Assembly: GCA_017962175.1 (NCBI GenBank)
Contig: JAGCVU010000233.1
Location: 1 to 49,955, forward strand
Reading direction: 5' to 3'
From: Bacteroidales bacterium
GTDB taxonomy: Bacteria; Bacteroidota; Bacteroidia; Bacteroidales; UBA3824
DNA length: 49,955 nucleotides
Shown here: positions 33,276 through 42,462 of the stretch, in pieces
Position numbering within the stretch: position 1 is the first letter of the stretch
How the letters are laid out: every line of letters starts with the position of its first letter
The notes under the pieces: generated by a model
The model's input: only the letters and a program-made list of their open reading frames with translations
Database searches by the model: none
What the model was told of the DNA's origin: nothing
Position numbers and translations under genes: made by a program

Positions 33276-34805
33276 TTATCGTTCGTATTCGTTGTGAACC
33301 CAGCCCTTGAACTTGAAGTCAAAGTTTTTGTATTCGTCGGCAATTTTTACGTATACCGATTGGGCTTTTTCTTTTACCCATTTGTCGTAAGCTTGGGTGT
33401 ATTTGCGGTCGAGCGCCATATCCTGAATGGTTTGGTAGTCGGTTTCGATGGTGGCTATGTGCGGCTCGGTGCGACTTTTAATGTAGATTATTTTGTAAGC
33501 AAAATTGCCACGGTCGTCGTAAGAGTCAAGGGGTTTTGAAATGTCGCCGGCTTTCATATTTTGAATGTAGTAGTAGTCGGCTGGCATTACTTGTTGTAAT
33601 ACATCTACAGAGAAATGAGCGTCGCCGGAGTAGGGATTTACCTTTACACCGCCGTTTTTGCCGGTTTTATCGTTGGTGGAAAAGAGTTTTGCGGCATCTT
33701 CAAATGTCATTTTCTTTTCCATAATGATAGAATAAATACTGTCGGCTTTTGACTTGGCTTGCACTTTAGCTTCGGGTGTGAATTTGGGTTTCATAAGAAT
33801 ATGGCGCACGTTGATACGTTCTCCTTTGCGGTCGATTAACTGAATAATGTGAAAACCGAATTCAGATTCCACTACTTCAGAAATTGAATCTTTCTTGAGC
33901 GAGAAAGCAGCTGCCGCAAATTCGGGTACAAGTTCGCCGCGCGACATCATACCGAGTTCGCCACCGTCAACTGCCGATCCGGGGTCTTCGCTATAAAGTA
34001 CGGCTTTGGTTTCAAATAGCGAACCACCTGCCAATACATCGTTGCGTATATCCATAAGACGTTTTTTAACAGCGTCGCGGTCTTGTTTTGATATAGAAGG
34101 ATGTATCAAAATTTCGTTGATTTCAAACTGAAGATCGATGAGGGGCAACGAGTCTTTAGATAGCGATTTGTAGTATTTGTTTACCTCGGCGGGAGTTACT
34201 TTTACATCTTTGGTGATTTCCTCTTGCTCGGTGCTGGCAATAAGTTGGTCGCGGGTAACATCGCGGAGGTCTTCTTTGATTTCGGCGAGTGGTTTATTGA
34301 AGTATTCTTCCATTTTTTCTACGCCGCCCATTTCGTCGATAAAACGGTTGAGTTTTTCGGTTACTTTGTCGTCAACCATTTTGTCGGTGATTTTTATATC
34401 CACACTGTCTATTTCTGCCTGAGCCACAAGTAGTTTTTGGTATAGAAGGTCTTCAAAAATCTTAGCCTTGTTCACATTGCTGTTGCGTGCTTGAGCTTGC
34501 ATTAGTTGAGCCTGAACTTCTGATTCAAGAATTATCTTGTTGCCCACCACAGCCACCACACGGTCGATTACAATGGTTTCGGTGGAAGTTGGAGGTGCCG
34601 GTGGTATTTGAATGGTAACAGCTGTGGCAGTGTCTTTGGTTGCCGGTGCTGTAGCTGTTGTATCTTTGGTGATATTAGCTGTAGTATCTTTGGTGATAGT
34701 AGCCGTGGTATCTTTGGTAGCAATAGCCGTAGAGTCTTGAGCAGTTGCGGTGCTTGCTGCCATTGAAATTATTAATGCCGATAGTACAAAAATCTTTTTT
34801 GTCAT
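33276..34805 (-). CDS. SurA-like peptidyl-prolyl isomerase with Thr-rich N-terminal repeats
   Basis: A 509-residue periplasmic chaperone/PPIase for outer-membrane proteins. Signal peptide 1-23 (ending ATAQ), then about 45 residues of Thr/Ala/Lys/Asp repeats such as ATKDTTATITKDTTANITKD, a SurA N-terminal domain (about 75-210, VIDRVVAVVGNKIILESEVQAQ), and two parvulin domains. The first (about 225-325) has EINEILIHPS and GGELGMMSRGELVPEFAAAAF. The second (about 335-440) has NVRHILMKP and GGVKVNPYSG. The repeat tract comes from a 24-bp tandem repeat in the DNA. Third gene of the operon, 6 nt after the preceding one. Confidence 0.93.
   Translation of the reverse strand: MTKKIFVLSALIISMAASTATAQDSTAIATKDTTATITKDTTANITKDTTATAPATKDTATAVTIQIPPAPPTSTETIVIDRVVAVVGNKIILESEVQAQLMQAQARNSNVNKAKIFEDLLYQKLLVAQAEIDSVDIKITDKMVDDKVTEKLNRFIDEMGGVEKMEEYFNKPLAEIKEDLRDVTRDQLIASTEQEEITKDVKVTPAEVNKYYKSLSKDSLPLIDLQFEINEILIHPSISKQDRDAVKKRLMDIRNDVLAGGSLFETKAVLYSEDPGSAVDGGELGMMSRGELVPEFAAAAFSLKKDSISEVVESEFGFHIIQLIDRKGERINVRHILMKPKFTPEAKVQAKSKADSIYSIIMEKKMTFEDAAKLFSTNDKTGKNGGVKVNPYSGDAHFSVDVLQQVMPADYYYIQNMKAGDISKPLDSYDDRGNFAYKIIYIKSRTEPHIATIETDYQTIQDMALDRKYTQAYDKWVKEKAQSVYVKIADEYKNFDFKFKGWVHNEYER
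34631..34732. repeat. 24-bp tandem repeats in the SurA-like gene
   Basis: Three units of 24 bp in a row (34661-34684, 34685-34708, 34709-34732), each beginning TATCTTTGGT on the plus strand, with a diverged fourth related unit at 34631. A 24-bp change keeps the reading frame, so copy number could vary without breaking the protein. Confidence 0.85.
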
Positions 34806-34811
34806 CTCTTT

Positions 34812-35693
34812 TTATTGTTTATTAATTTTTTTATCATCGTAATATTCGATAGAGCCGTTGCCAATAGCGTTTTCGTAAAGCTCTTCTTCAAGTTGGTTGA
34901 GACGGCGTGCCATTTTTGAGTTTAGCACCACGTTAGATACGCGAGATTGTGCCATCTCAAAAGGTTCGAGCGAACCAGCCGGTAGAAAGTCTCTGATTTT
35001 GAGCAAATACATAAACTTGTCGTCGGCTTGAGTAATGGTGCGGCGGCTTTTGATTCGGTCGTCGGTTTCGTCAATATTTTCGGGCATATTGGCTGAAGCT
35101 TCGGCAAACGAAATCCAGTCGCAACCAAAATTGTCGTATGTGAGCGAATTGTCGTGGCAAAGATCCATTAATACAATAGAGTCTTTTTCTGAACGGAAAT
35201 CAAGCAGATAGCGAAGACGCTGAATATCTGTTGATTCAATAGGTATTTTTACAAAAAATGCTTTTACTGCGTTGCGTTGTAGTTTAAAATCGTCGTGATG
35301 TTGTTGATAGTATGTTTCCACTTCTTTTGGGGTAACAGTGGTGTCGAATGTTTCTGACAGATACTTTTCTTGATATTTGTAGATGAGCAGACTTGCACGG
35401 TAGTCTTCGAGTTGACGTTCCACATCTTTCTGTTCGTCGGTGAGATAAAGTTCGGCTTTTTTGATCATAAGCTGCTTGCGTACCCAAACATCTATATAAC
35501 TGCGCACTTTTAATGCACTGTCTTGCGGAGTTGTACCTTCGGGCACAAGGGCTGCAATGTCGTCTTGATAGAGATATTTGTCGTAAACTTTTACCACAGG
35601 CACACGCGAACCGGTGGGAATTTCGTTGTGGCACGATACTGCCAGCAGACTTGTCAATAGTGTTAGAATTATTATTCTGTTGAAGTGTTTCAT
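34812..35693 (-). CDS. SurA-N-like periplasmic lipoprotein
   Basis: A 293-residue lipoprotein (signal ending LLAVSC, Cys about 21). The N-terminal part (VVKVYDKYLYQDDIAALVPEG ... RKQLMIKKAELYL) resembles the SurA/PrsA N-terminal chaperone domain, followed by helices and a region (KLQRNAVKAFFVKIPIE) where a parvulin domain would lie but lacks its usual GGELG signature. It is probably a chaperone without prolyl-isomerase activity. It lies between two PPIase genes with 14- and 6-nt gaps, so it acts in the same envelope-folding set. Confidence 0.85.
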   Translation of the reverse strand: MKHFNRIIILTLLTSLLAVSCHNEIPTGSRVPVVKVYDKYLYQDDIAALVPEGTTPQDSALKVRSYIDVWVRKQLMIKKAELYLTDEQKDVERQLEDYRASLLIYKYQEKYLSETFDTTVTPKEVETYYQQHHDDFKLQRNAVKAFFVKIPIESTDIQRLRYLLDFRSEKDSIVLMDLCHDNSLTYDNFGCDWISFAEASANMPENIDETDDRIKSRRTITQADDKFMYLLKIRDFLPAGSLEPFEMAQSRVSNVVLNSKMARRLNQLEEELYENAIGNGSIEYYDDKKINKQ

Positions 35694-35707
35694 ATTATTT
35701 TCTATGT

Positions 35708-37630
35708 TTAATAAGATTCTTTAAGGGTGGATTCGGCGTTGTCGGCTATTTTGAGATTGTATTTTTTGCGAAGCTCGCTCACATATTTGGATTTGAGAGT
35801 GTTGCGGTATTCTGCGCTTACCAAATTGTAAATTTGATTTAGTTCTATCGGGTGAGGTTCTTCAAGCACTTTGGTAATTACTACTCGGTTTTGATCGGCA
35901 AGATTGATTATCTTGTCGCCTGGGTAGGAGTATTCTCCCGAATTGAAACCTCTAATTACGATGTCGGCAATTGGGTTTTGTCCTAACTGAAATGTGTCGG
36001 CTGCCACAGAACGGAGCAGCGATGATGTCATGTTGGGAGTATTGGCAAGTTGGTTTGCCTCTTTGAGCATCTTTTTGGGTGCTGCGCCTTGCACGGGTTC
36101 ATAAATACGAAGGTAGAGCAAATATCCGCTGAGATAGTTCGACGCATGTTTCTTGTAGTATTCCTCCACTTCTGAATGGTTGTCGGCAAATTGCTCGCTA
36201 TGATTGTATTTGTCGGCAAGTGCGTATAGTTGCGGATATGTGTATTCGTTGAGAAGCACTTTGTATTGCGGATAACGAGTGAGCAGCATTTTCTTGGCAG
36301 CCTCAAAAGCTAACTGGTCGGTCATCTCTTTGAGTTTGTTGTCGAGATATGCGCTGTTGGATGTTACATCGCAAGGTTTCTGGTTTTCATAGATGTATTT
36401 GGCAAAGTCGCCGAGTGTGTATTTGCGACCTTGAAATGAGAACAAAGGATCTTCGATGAGGGTTAGACCATCTTGAGGAACCCATTGACCGTCGAAAATT
36501 GTTTCGTCGATAGCGTTTACGAGTGCGCCGTAGTTGTTGTTTGAATTGTATCCGGCAACAGTTTTTACGCTGTCGAGAAAATCGCTTGTAAGTTCTCTAA
36601 ATTTGTTGCTTACCACAAAACGAGCTTTAACTGTTGGCTCCATATCGCGGTTGGCACTGCGAGGGTGTAGCTTGTTGAGTTTTACGATAAGATACGAATC
36701 GTAAGTGTCGGCAGGTTTGGCAAATACGCTACCATCAGTTTTGAGGTCGTTGATTTGCGAGCCGTAGCGGTCGATGGCTTCAAAGAGCGTAAGTTTTTGG
36801 CTACCTTGCTGATACGAATGTTTTTTTTGCAAGGCGGCAAAGTTTTCGCCGTTTTTGAGCTTTTCGCATATTTGGTTGGCAAGGTTGCGCAGCGAATCGT
36901 CAACACGCCATTTTTTGGTTTTGCGAATTTCGATGCACGACACGGTTACCGAATCTACCGCAGCTCTTTTGTCAGACACCTTTATAATATGATAAGCTTT
37001 TTCGTCGCGAACGGGTTGCGAAATTTCTGTGTTGCCGTAGTTGGCTTTTACGTATTGAGCAAAAGCGTGTCCCGGCATTTCGAGCACCGAGATATATCCA
37101 ATGTCGCCGCCGTTGTAGTTGGCCGACGGATCATCCGACAACTGACGAGCCACCAGTGAAAAATCGGCACCTGAAGTTAGTCGTGTGCGTATTTTAGCAG
37201 CCTTGAAATATGCTGCAGCGGTGTCGGCGGGTTGATTGCCGGCAATGTTTACTTGTATGTGCCATACACGGTATTGAGTGCCACAATCGCGCACCAACTG
37301 ATCAATTATCTGTTTCGATTTTTTGTTTTCAGATATATGCTTGGTAACCAAATAGTTTTGGTAATAATCACGAGCATCGGCAATAACTTGTGCCGTGTCT
37401 AAATGACGCTGTTGAGCATCGTATATTTGCAAACGGTAGTCGGCATAAAGCGCAATAAGCGATTTGATGTCGTCGGGTTCTGCGTTGCTATGCTGTCGAT
37501 ACTCGCGCCAAAATTCGTCAGCGTATACTTCAAGCTTGTTGTCGATGGTAAATATCGGCGCTTGATTTTGTGCTTTGATGCTGTTAATTATACTACAAGC
37601 AATTATTATTATCAAAAATATATTTTTCAT
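35708..37630 (-). CDS. PpiC/SurA-type peptidyl-prolyl isomerase
   Basis: A 640-residue periplasmic foldase. Signal peptide 1-20 (ending IKAQ). An N-terminal helical chaperone region (25-115) precedes a parvulin domain (about 118-220: YRVWHIQVNIAG ... GGDIGYISVLEMPGHAFAQY). A second, weaker parvulin-like region follows (about 225-320), then a long helical C-terminal part. First gene of the four-gene minus-strand operon with the two SurA-like genes and the MoxR ATPase. Divergent from recQ; the shared 143-nt spacer holds both promoters. Confidence 0.92.
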   Translation of the reverse strand: MKNIFLIIIIACSIINSIKAQNQAPIFTIDNKLEVYADEFWREYRQHSNAEPDDIKSLIALYADYRLQIYDAQQRHLDTAQVIADARDYYQNYLVTKHISENKKSKQIIDQLVRDCGTQYRVWHIQVNIAGNQPADTAAAYFKAAKIRTRLTSGADFSLVARQLSDDPSANYNGGDIGYISVLEMPGHAFAQYVKANYGNTEISQPVRDEKAYHIIKVSDKRAAVDSVTVSCIEIRKTKKWRVDDSLRNLANQICEKLKNGENFAALQKKHSYQQGSQKLTLFEAIDRYGSQINDLKTDGSVFAKPADTYDSYLIVKLNKLHPRSANRDMEPTVKARFVVSNKFRELTSDFLDSVKTVAGYNSNNNYGALVNAIDETIFDGQWVPQDGLTLIEDPLFSFQGRKYTLGDFAKYIYENQKPCDVTSNSAYLDNKLKEMTDQLAFEAAKKMLLTRYPQYKVLLNEYTYPQLYALADKYNHSEQFADNHSEVEEYYKKHASNYLSGYLLYLRIYEPVQGAAPKKMLKEANQLANTPNMTSSLLRSVAADTFQLGQNPIADIVIRGFNSGEYSYPGDKIINLADQNRVVITKVLEEPHPIELNQIYNLVSAEYRNTLKSKYVSELRKKYNLKIADNAESTLKESY

Positions 37631-37760
37631 TTTATTACTGTTATCTAAAATATACAGGTTGTTAATATCAGCCGAAAATCACTATCCGTAATTTTCGCCA
37701 AAATTAGAAAAATATTTATCCCCAGCCATTTTTTTTAACGTTAAATAAGAGAAAATTTTT

Positions 37761-37768
37761 TACCTTTG
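37761..37768 (+). promoter_or_regulatory. TAnnTTTG promoter box overlapping the recQ start region
   Basis: TACCTTTG ends only 5 nt before the likely GTG start at 37774, so the transcript should begin at or just before the start codon. Confidence 0.6.
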
Positions 37769-37773
37769 TGGTT

Positions 37774-39711
37774 GTGAGTATCTATACCGACATATTGAAG
37801 CAGTATTGGGGGTATGATTCTTTCCGTCCTTTGCAGGAAGAAATCATAAGATCTGTTGCCGACGAAGGTCGCGACACGCTTGGTTTATTGCCCACAGGGG
37901 GCGGCAAGAGTATTATTTTTCAAGTGCCAGCCCTTAGCAAAGAGGGTGTTTGCATTGTGGTAACTCCGCTGATAGCCCTGATGAAAGACCAAGTAGAAAA
38001 TCTTCGCCGCCGCAATATCAATGCCGTGGCTGTGTATTCGGGACTTACTTTTCACGAAATACAGGCTGCGTTTGACGCTTGCACTTTCGGCGGAGCTAAA
38101 TTTCTCTATCTTTCGCCCGAACGACTTGGTACAGATTTGTTTTTAGAACGTCTCAAAACTTTGAAAGTAAGCATGTTGTCAATAGATGAAGCGCATTGCA
38201 TATCGCAATGGGGTTACGATTTTCGTCCCAGTTATCTAAAAATTGCCGAAATCAGACAGCATCTTCCGGGTGTTCCGGTGCTTGCCCTTACTGCCACTGC
38301 TACTCCAAAAGTGGCAAACGATATTCAAGACAAACTTCTATTTAAGGAGAAAAATCTTTTCAAGAAAAGTTTTGCCCGTCCTAACCTTATATATATAGTG
38401 CGCAAGGTGGAGGACAAGGAAAACTATCTGATGCGAATAATCAACAATCAGCCCGGCACCGGCGTGGTTTATGTACGAAACCGCAAAAAGACTCGTGAAA
38501 CAGCTGAGTTTCTACAAAAAAAAGGTGTATCTGCCGACTATTTTCACGCAGGTCTTACACAAGCATACAAAGATTACCGTCAGCAACAATGGAAAGACGG
38601 CAAAACGCGCATAATCTGTTCTACAAATGCTTTTGGAATGGGTATCGACAAGCCCGACGTTAGATTTGTGGCGCATTTAGACGTTCCCGACAGTATCGAG
38701 GCATATTTTCAAGAAGCGGGTAGGGGAGGACGCGACGAAAAACGAGCCTATGCCGTAATGCTTTACAACGATGGCGACATTGCCAATCTGCGGCGAAACC
38801 TTACCAATTCGTTTCCCTCTAAGGAGTATATCAAGCAGGTTTACAATGCACTGGGCAACTATTATCAGATACCCATCGGTGCATCCAAAGGTCGCACCTA
38901 CGAGTTTAAAATAGGACATTTTGTTGAACAATACAATCTCAATATCATTCAGTGTATGAGTGCGTTGAAGATTCTTCAGCGCAACGGATATATCGAAACC
39001 ACCGACGAAGTATTTGTGGAATCGCGTATAATGTTTACCATCAGCCGCGAGGATCTTTACAAATATCAAGTGGCAAACCGTCAAACCGATGCATTTATCA
39101 AGTTATTGCTACGTAGCTACACGGGATTGTTTAGCAATTATGCCAACATCGACGAAGAAGCTCTTGCCAAATATATGCGTTGCAGTCGCGACACATTGGT
39201 AGAAATTCTCAAAAAAATGTCGGCGCAGAAAATTATCAGTTACATTCCTCAAAAACGTACACCTTTTTTGGTATTTACCGAAGAGCGTCTTGAGGACAAA
39301 AGTTTGATAATAGCCCCCGAAACATACGATTTGCTCAAAGAACATTACACCGAACGGGTAAATGCCGTGATAAAATATTGCCTCAACGACCAGAAATGCC
39401 GTAGCCGTCAACTTACCGAATATTTTGGCGAAACGTCAGGATGCGATTGCGGCGAGTGCGATGTGTGTAGATCAAAAAAACAGTCGGGGTTGGCAACCGA
39501 TGATTTTGATGCTATATTTGATTATATATTTAATACGTTGAACAAGCAACCTCAACCAATCGACACTATCACTCAAAATAGCTCTTACGACTTGGAAATC
39601 ACATCACAAGTATTGCGCAAGATGGTAGACGACGGCATCGTAACGCAAAACGATCGAGGTGAATTTTATCTGTTAAACTATACCGAAAATCAAGATAATC
39701 ACAAAGATTAA
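37774..39711 (+). CDS. recQ: RecQ-family ATP-dependent DNA helicase
   Basis: A 645-residue 3'-5' helicase for recombination and fork repair. Motif I LLPTGGGKS, motif II IDEAHCISQWG, motif III ALTATATP, motif IV YVRNRKKT, motif V STNAFGMGIDKPDVR and motif VI QEAGRGGRD are intact. Zinc-binding cysteines lie in CLNDQKCRSRQLTEYFG and CDCGECDVCRS. The end has a winged-helix-like segment but no clear HRDC domain. The start is a GTG at 37774 because YTDILKQYWGYD aligns with the usual start of this subfamily; a GTG at 37768 overlaps the promoter box. The mRNA is predicted to be leaderless or nearly so. Confidence 0.95.
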   Translation: MSIYTDILKQYWGYDSFRPLQEEIIRSVADEGRDTLGLLPTGGGKSIIFQVPALSKEGVCIVVTPLIALMKDQVENLRRRNINAVAVYSGLTFHEIQAAFDACTFGGAKFLYLSPERLGTDLFLERLKTLKVSMLSIDEAHCISQWGYDFRPSYLKIAEIRQHLPGVPVLALTATATPKVANDIQDKLLFKEKNLFKKSFARPNLIYIVRKVEDKENYLMRIINNQPGTGVVYVRNRKKTRETAEFLQKKGVSADYFHAGLTQAYKDYRQQQWKDGKTRIICSTNAFGMGIDKPDVRFVAHLDVPDSIEAYFQEAGRGGRDEKRAYAVMLYNDGDIANLRRNLTNSFPSKEYIKQVYNALGNYYQIPIGASKGRTYEFKIGHFVEQYNLNIIQCMSALKILQRNGYIETTDEVFVESRIMFTISREDLYKYQVANRQTDAFIKLLLRSYTGLFSNYANIDEEALAKYMRCSRDTLVEILKKMSAQKIISYIPQKRTPFLVFTEERLEDKSLIIAPETYDLLKEHYTERVNAVIKYCLNDQKCRSRQLTEYFGETSGCDCGECDVCRSKKQSGLATDDFDAIFDYIFNTLNKQPQPIDTITQNSSYDLEITSQVLRKMVDDGIVTQNDRGEFYLLNYTENQDNHKD

Positions 39712-39765
39712 ATGAAACTTAATATTAAAATTACAGAAAAAGGTATTTTATTATAAAAAAAGTTT

Positions 39766-39773
39766 TATCTTTG
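39766..39773 (+). promoter_or_regulatory. TAnnTTTG promoter box of the histone-tail protein
   Basis: TATCTTTG followed by CG, 31 nt before the ATG at 39804. Confidence 0.65.
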
Positions 39774-39803
39774 CGATATTAATAATAACCAAAAACACAG
39801 AAC

Positions 39804-40190
39804 ATGGCAACAAAGAAAAAAGCAACTGAGGCTGTAGAGAAGACCGCCCCCAAAACTGCTAAGACAACCGCAAAAAAAACAGCAGCAAAAAAAGAAGAAC
39901 CCAAAAACATTTTTGGATCTTCTAAAGTTAAGACACTCTTTTCTATCACACAGGAAGCCGCCAACAATGCACAGACTGTTAACCTTGCCGGCGACTTCAA
40001 CAACTGGGACAAAGAAATCACCGTGATGAAATTTGACAAAAAGACTAAAAAATTCACAGCCGAAATAGAACTCGAAAAAGGTGTTCACCAATTCCGTTAC
40101 ATTTTCGACGGCACTGTTTGGGGCAATGATCCCAACCTTCCCACCGAAGAAAACGACCTTGGTATCAACTCGGTTATCGAAGTTAAGTAG
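39804..40190 (+). CDS. Small protein with histone-H1-like tail and glycogen-binding-like domain
   Basis: A 128-residue cytoplasmic protein in two parts. Residues 1-35 are Lys/Ala/Thr-rich (TAPKTAKTTAKKTAAKK), like the tails of histone H1 and bacterial Hc1. Residues about 42-128 form an early-set fold of the CBM48/AMPK-beta type: VNLAGDFNNWDKEITVMKF, then KGVHQFRYIFDGTVWGNDPN and a closing NSVIEVK. Stand-alone E-set proteins of this kind are known in Bacteroidota, but the tail is unusual. Carbohydrate binding and nucleic-acid binding are both possible. No start for a longer form; followed by a strong terminator. Confidence 0.88.
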   Translation: MATKKKATEAVEKTAPKTAKTTAKKTAAKKEEPKNIFGSSKVKTLFSITQEAANNAQTVNLAGDFNNWDKEITVMKFDKKTKKFTAEIELEKGVHQFRYIFDGTVWGNDPNLPTEENDLGINSVIEVK

Positions 40191-40211
40191 TTTTTTTACA
40201 AAAATCTTTAT

Positions 40212-40248
40212 AAAAAAAGCAAAATGATACAGTCATTTTGCTTTTTTT
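40212..40248. terminator. Bidirectional intrinsic terminator
   Basis: Perfect 16-bp stem (40212-40227 with 40233-40248) and 5-nt loop TACAG, with T tracts on both strands. It ends the small protein gene and isolates lptB. Confidence 0.9.
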
Positions 40249-40280
40249 TTAGATATTTGCGCTGCAAAAAATTTCTAAAC

Positions 40281-41111
40281 ATGAAGTTACAAGCAGAACA
40301 CCTTATTAAAATATACGGCAAACGTACCGTTGTTAAAGACGTGTCGATTAATGTGTCGCAGGGCGAAATTGTGGGACTTCTTGGTCCTAACGGCGCCGGC
40401 AAAACCACATCTTTTTATATGATTGTGGGATTAATTAAGCCAAACGGCGGACAAATTTTTCTCGACACCACCGATATTACCAAATACCCGATGTACAAAC
40501 GCGCACAACTTGGCGTGGGATACCTGCCTCAAGAGGCTTCGGTATTTCGCCAAATGAGCGTGGAAGACAACATCAAATCGGTGATGGAGGTGCGCGGATT
40601 TCCTAAAGAATATCAGAAAGAAAAACTCGAAAGCTTGATCGAAGAATTTGGTCTTGGACATATCCGCAAAAGTCTCGGCATACAACTTTCGGGTGGTGAA
40701 CGCCGTCGTACCGAAATTGCGCGTGCACTTGCCGTTGACCCAAAATTTATTCTTCTTGACGAACCTTTTGCAGGTGTAGACCCTATTGCAGTAGAAGATA
40801 TTCAGGGCATTGTTGCCACACTCAAAAACAAAAATATCGGTATTCTTATTACCGACCACAACGTTGACGAAACCCTCGCCATTACCGACCGTGCTTACCT
40901 TCTTTTCGATGGTAAAATTCTTCAAGCCGGTACTCCCGAAGACCTTGCCAACGACCCCGAAGTGCGCCGCGTTTACCTCGGCAAAAACTTTGAACTTCGT
41001 CGTCCGGCGTATATTGCTAACCGCGAAGATAACGATGATAATACAGAAAAAATAGAAAAAACAGAAAATGCTGAAAATCAGAACGAAATAAATAATGGAA
41101 CTGAATCTTAA
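40281..41111 (+). CDS. lptB: LPS export ABC transporter ATP-binding protein
   Basis: The ATPase that powers lipopolysaccharide transport with LptF/LptG. The start at 40281 gives 276 residues; an upstream ATG at 40224 lies in the terminator. Walker [11 protein letters not shown]-loop YLPQEASVF, signature LSGGERRR, Walker [14 protein letters not shown] and the H-loop ITDHNVDE match LptB closely. After the normal end near 245 an acidic, Asn-rich extension ([20 protein letters not shown]) follows, which is not part of the ABC fold. It overlaps the exonuclease gene by 17 nt. A weak promoter box GATATTTG lies about 25 nt upstream. Confidence 0.95.
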   Translation: MKLQAEHLIKIYGKRTVVKDVSINVSQGEIVGLLGPNGAGKTTSFYMIVGLIKPNGGQIFLDTTDITKYPMYKRAQLGVGYLPQEASVFRQMSVEDNIKSVMEVRGFPKEYQKEKLESLIEEFGLGHIRKSLGIQLSGGERRRTEIARALAVDPKFILLDEPFAGVDPIAVEDIQGIVATLKNKNIGILITDHNVDETLAITDRAYLLFDGKILQAGTPEDLANDPEVRRVYLGKNFELRRPAYIANREDNDDNTEKIEKTENAENQNEINNGTES

Positions 41112-41871
41112 AAAACCGATAGTATTTTTTGACCTTGAAACCACAGGCATTAATGTGGCTACCGACCGAGTGGTAGAGATTTGTGTGCTTAAAATTAATC
41201 CCGACCACACCGAAGAAACTTTTACTGCCCGCATTAATCCCAAAATACCTATGAGCAAAGAGGCAATAGAGATAACCGGCATCACCGACGACGACCTTAA
41301 AGATTGCCCAACGTTTGCCGAAATTGCTCCAAAACTCAACAAGTTTATCGAAAACTGCGACCTTGCGGGTTTCAACTCAAACAAGTTTGACATTCCTATG
41401 CTTGCCGAAGAACTACTCCGTGCAGGTTTTGATTTCGATATGAAAAAACGCCGTGCTATTGATGTGCAAGTGATTTATCACAAACTTGAACAACGCAATC
41501 TTGCAGCCGCTTACAAATTTTACTGTGGCAAAGACCTCACCGATGCACACTCTGCCCTCGGCGACACGCGCGCCACTTACGAAGTGCTAAAAGCACAACT
41601 CGAAAAATATCAAGACCAAATAGAAAACGATGTAGAAAAACTCTCCGAATTTTCGGTACAGTCTAATAATGTGGATTTTGCAGGACGTTTTATCTACGAC
41701 GAAAACGGCGACGAAATTGTAAACTTTGGCAAACACAAAGGCTTAAAAGTTACCGAAGTACTTAGACGCGAACCCAATTATTACACTTGGATGATGAACG
41801 GAGATTTTCCGCTCTACACCAAAAAAGTGCTCACAGCCATCAAATTGCGTGGTGCTAAATTTAACCGTTAA
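41095..41871 (+). CDS. DnaQ-like 3'-5' exonuclease with DUF3820-type tail
   Basis: A 258-residue DEDDh exonuclease. Exo I is FFDLETTGI, Exo II is [13 protein letters not shown], Exo III is [12 protein letters not shown] with the catalytic His and Asp. The C-terminal part (about 195-258: [20 protein letters not shown] ... [11 protein letters not shown]) is the QSregVF/DUF3820 domain often joined to such nucleases in Bacteroidota. Probably a DNA polymerase III epsilon-like repair exonuclease. It overlaps lptB and is translated together with it. Confidence 0.93.
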   Translation: MELNLKKPIVFFDLETTGINVATDRVVEICVLKINPDHTEETFTARINPKIPMSKEAIEITGITDDDLKDCPTFAEIAPKLNKFIENCDLAGFNSNKFDIPMLAEELLRAGFDFDMKKRRAIDVQVIYHKLEQRNLAAAYKFYCGKDLTDAHSALGDTRATYEVLKAQLEKYQDQIENDVEKLSEFSVQSNNVDFAGRFIYDENGDEIVNFGKHKGLKVTEVLRREPNYYTWMMNGDFPLYTKKVLTAIKLRGAKFNR

Positions 41872-41900
41872 AAAAATCAAATTTTTTTGTTTGATTTTTT
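41871..41900 (+). terminator. Intrinsic terminator after the exonuclease gene
   Basis: An 11-bp stem (41871-41881 with 41890-41900) of A/T-rich sequence beginning at the stop codon and ending in a T tract. Confidence 0.6.
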
Positions 41901-42022
41901 CATTTTTTATACGTACATTGCGACAAAATTTGGGAATTGAAAATTTGCATCTAAAAAATGTAGATAACTAAATTCGTAATTTATTAATTATCATTAAATA
42001 AACACTCTAAACTTAAAAAAAC

Positions 42023-42385
42023 ATGGCAGAAGAAACAACACCGGCTACAGCCGAAAAGAAACCCAATACAACTATGGGTTTGTTATGCTATTTGGGTATT
42101 TTAGTTTTGGTACCCTTATTCTCAGTTAAAGCTGAAGATAGAGACGATTTTCTTAAAACTCACCTTCGTCAAGGTATTGGATTATTGATAACTATGATTA
42201 TTGTAAACGTAATCCGTACCGTTGTTAGTGGTAGCACTATTGCAAGCTTGATTGCTTCTGTTATCGCTATTTTCTTTTTTATTCTTGCTATTATCGGCAT
42301 CGTTAACGCCGTTAAAGCAAAAGATGCAAAACTTCCTTTCTTGGGAGATTTGTTCGACAAAATTGGCAACTCTATGATTAAATAA
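42023..42385 (+). CDS. Small membrane protein, DUF4870-like
   Basis: A 120-residue protein with a short polar start and three hydrophobic helices (about 20-38, 54-70 and 75-98), with FLKTHLRQGIGLLI between the first two as in DUF4870 (Tic20-like) proteins. The end carries AKLPFLGDLFDKIG. Function is unknown. It is transcribed alone with about 100 nt of leader, or a promoter closer in that I cannot see; a strong terminator follows. Confidence 0.85.
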   Translation: MAEETTPATAEKKPNTTMGLLCYLGILVLVPLFSVKAEDRDDFLKTHLRQGIGLLITMIIVNVIRTVVSGSTIASLIASVIAIFFFILAIIGIVNAVKAKDAKLPFLGDLFDKIGNSMIK

Positions 42386-42410
42386 GTTGTTTAAAAAATT
42401 GAATTAATTA

Positions 42411-42443
42411 AAAACGGCGGTCTTTTTAGACTGCCGTTTTTTT
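42411..42443. terminator. Bidirectional terminator between DUF4870 and the sensor gene
   Basis: A 13-bp stem with one G-U pair (42411-42423 with 42428-42440) and a TTTT loop, followed by T residues. It serves both converging genes. Confidence 0.85.
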
Positions 42444-42462
42444 ATGTGGATAAAATTGATTC

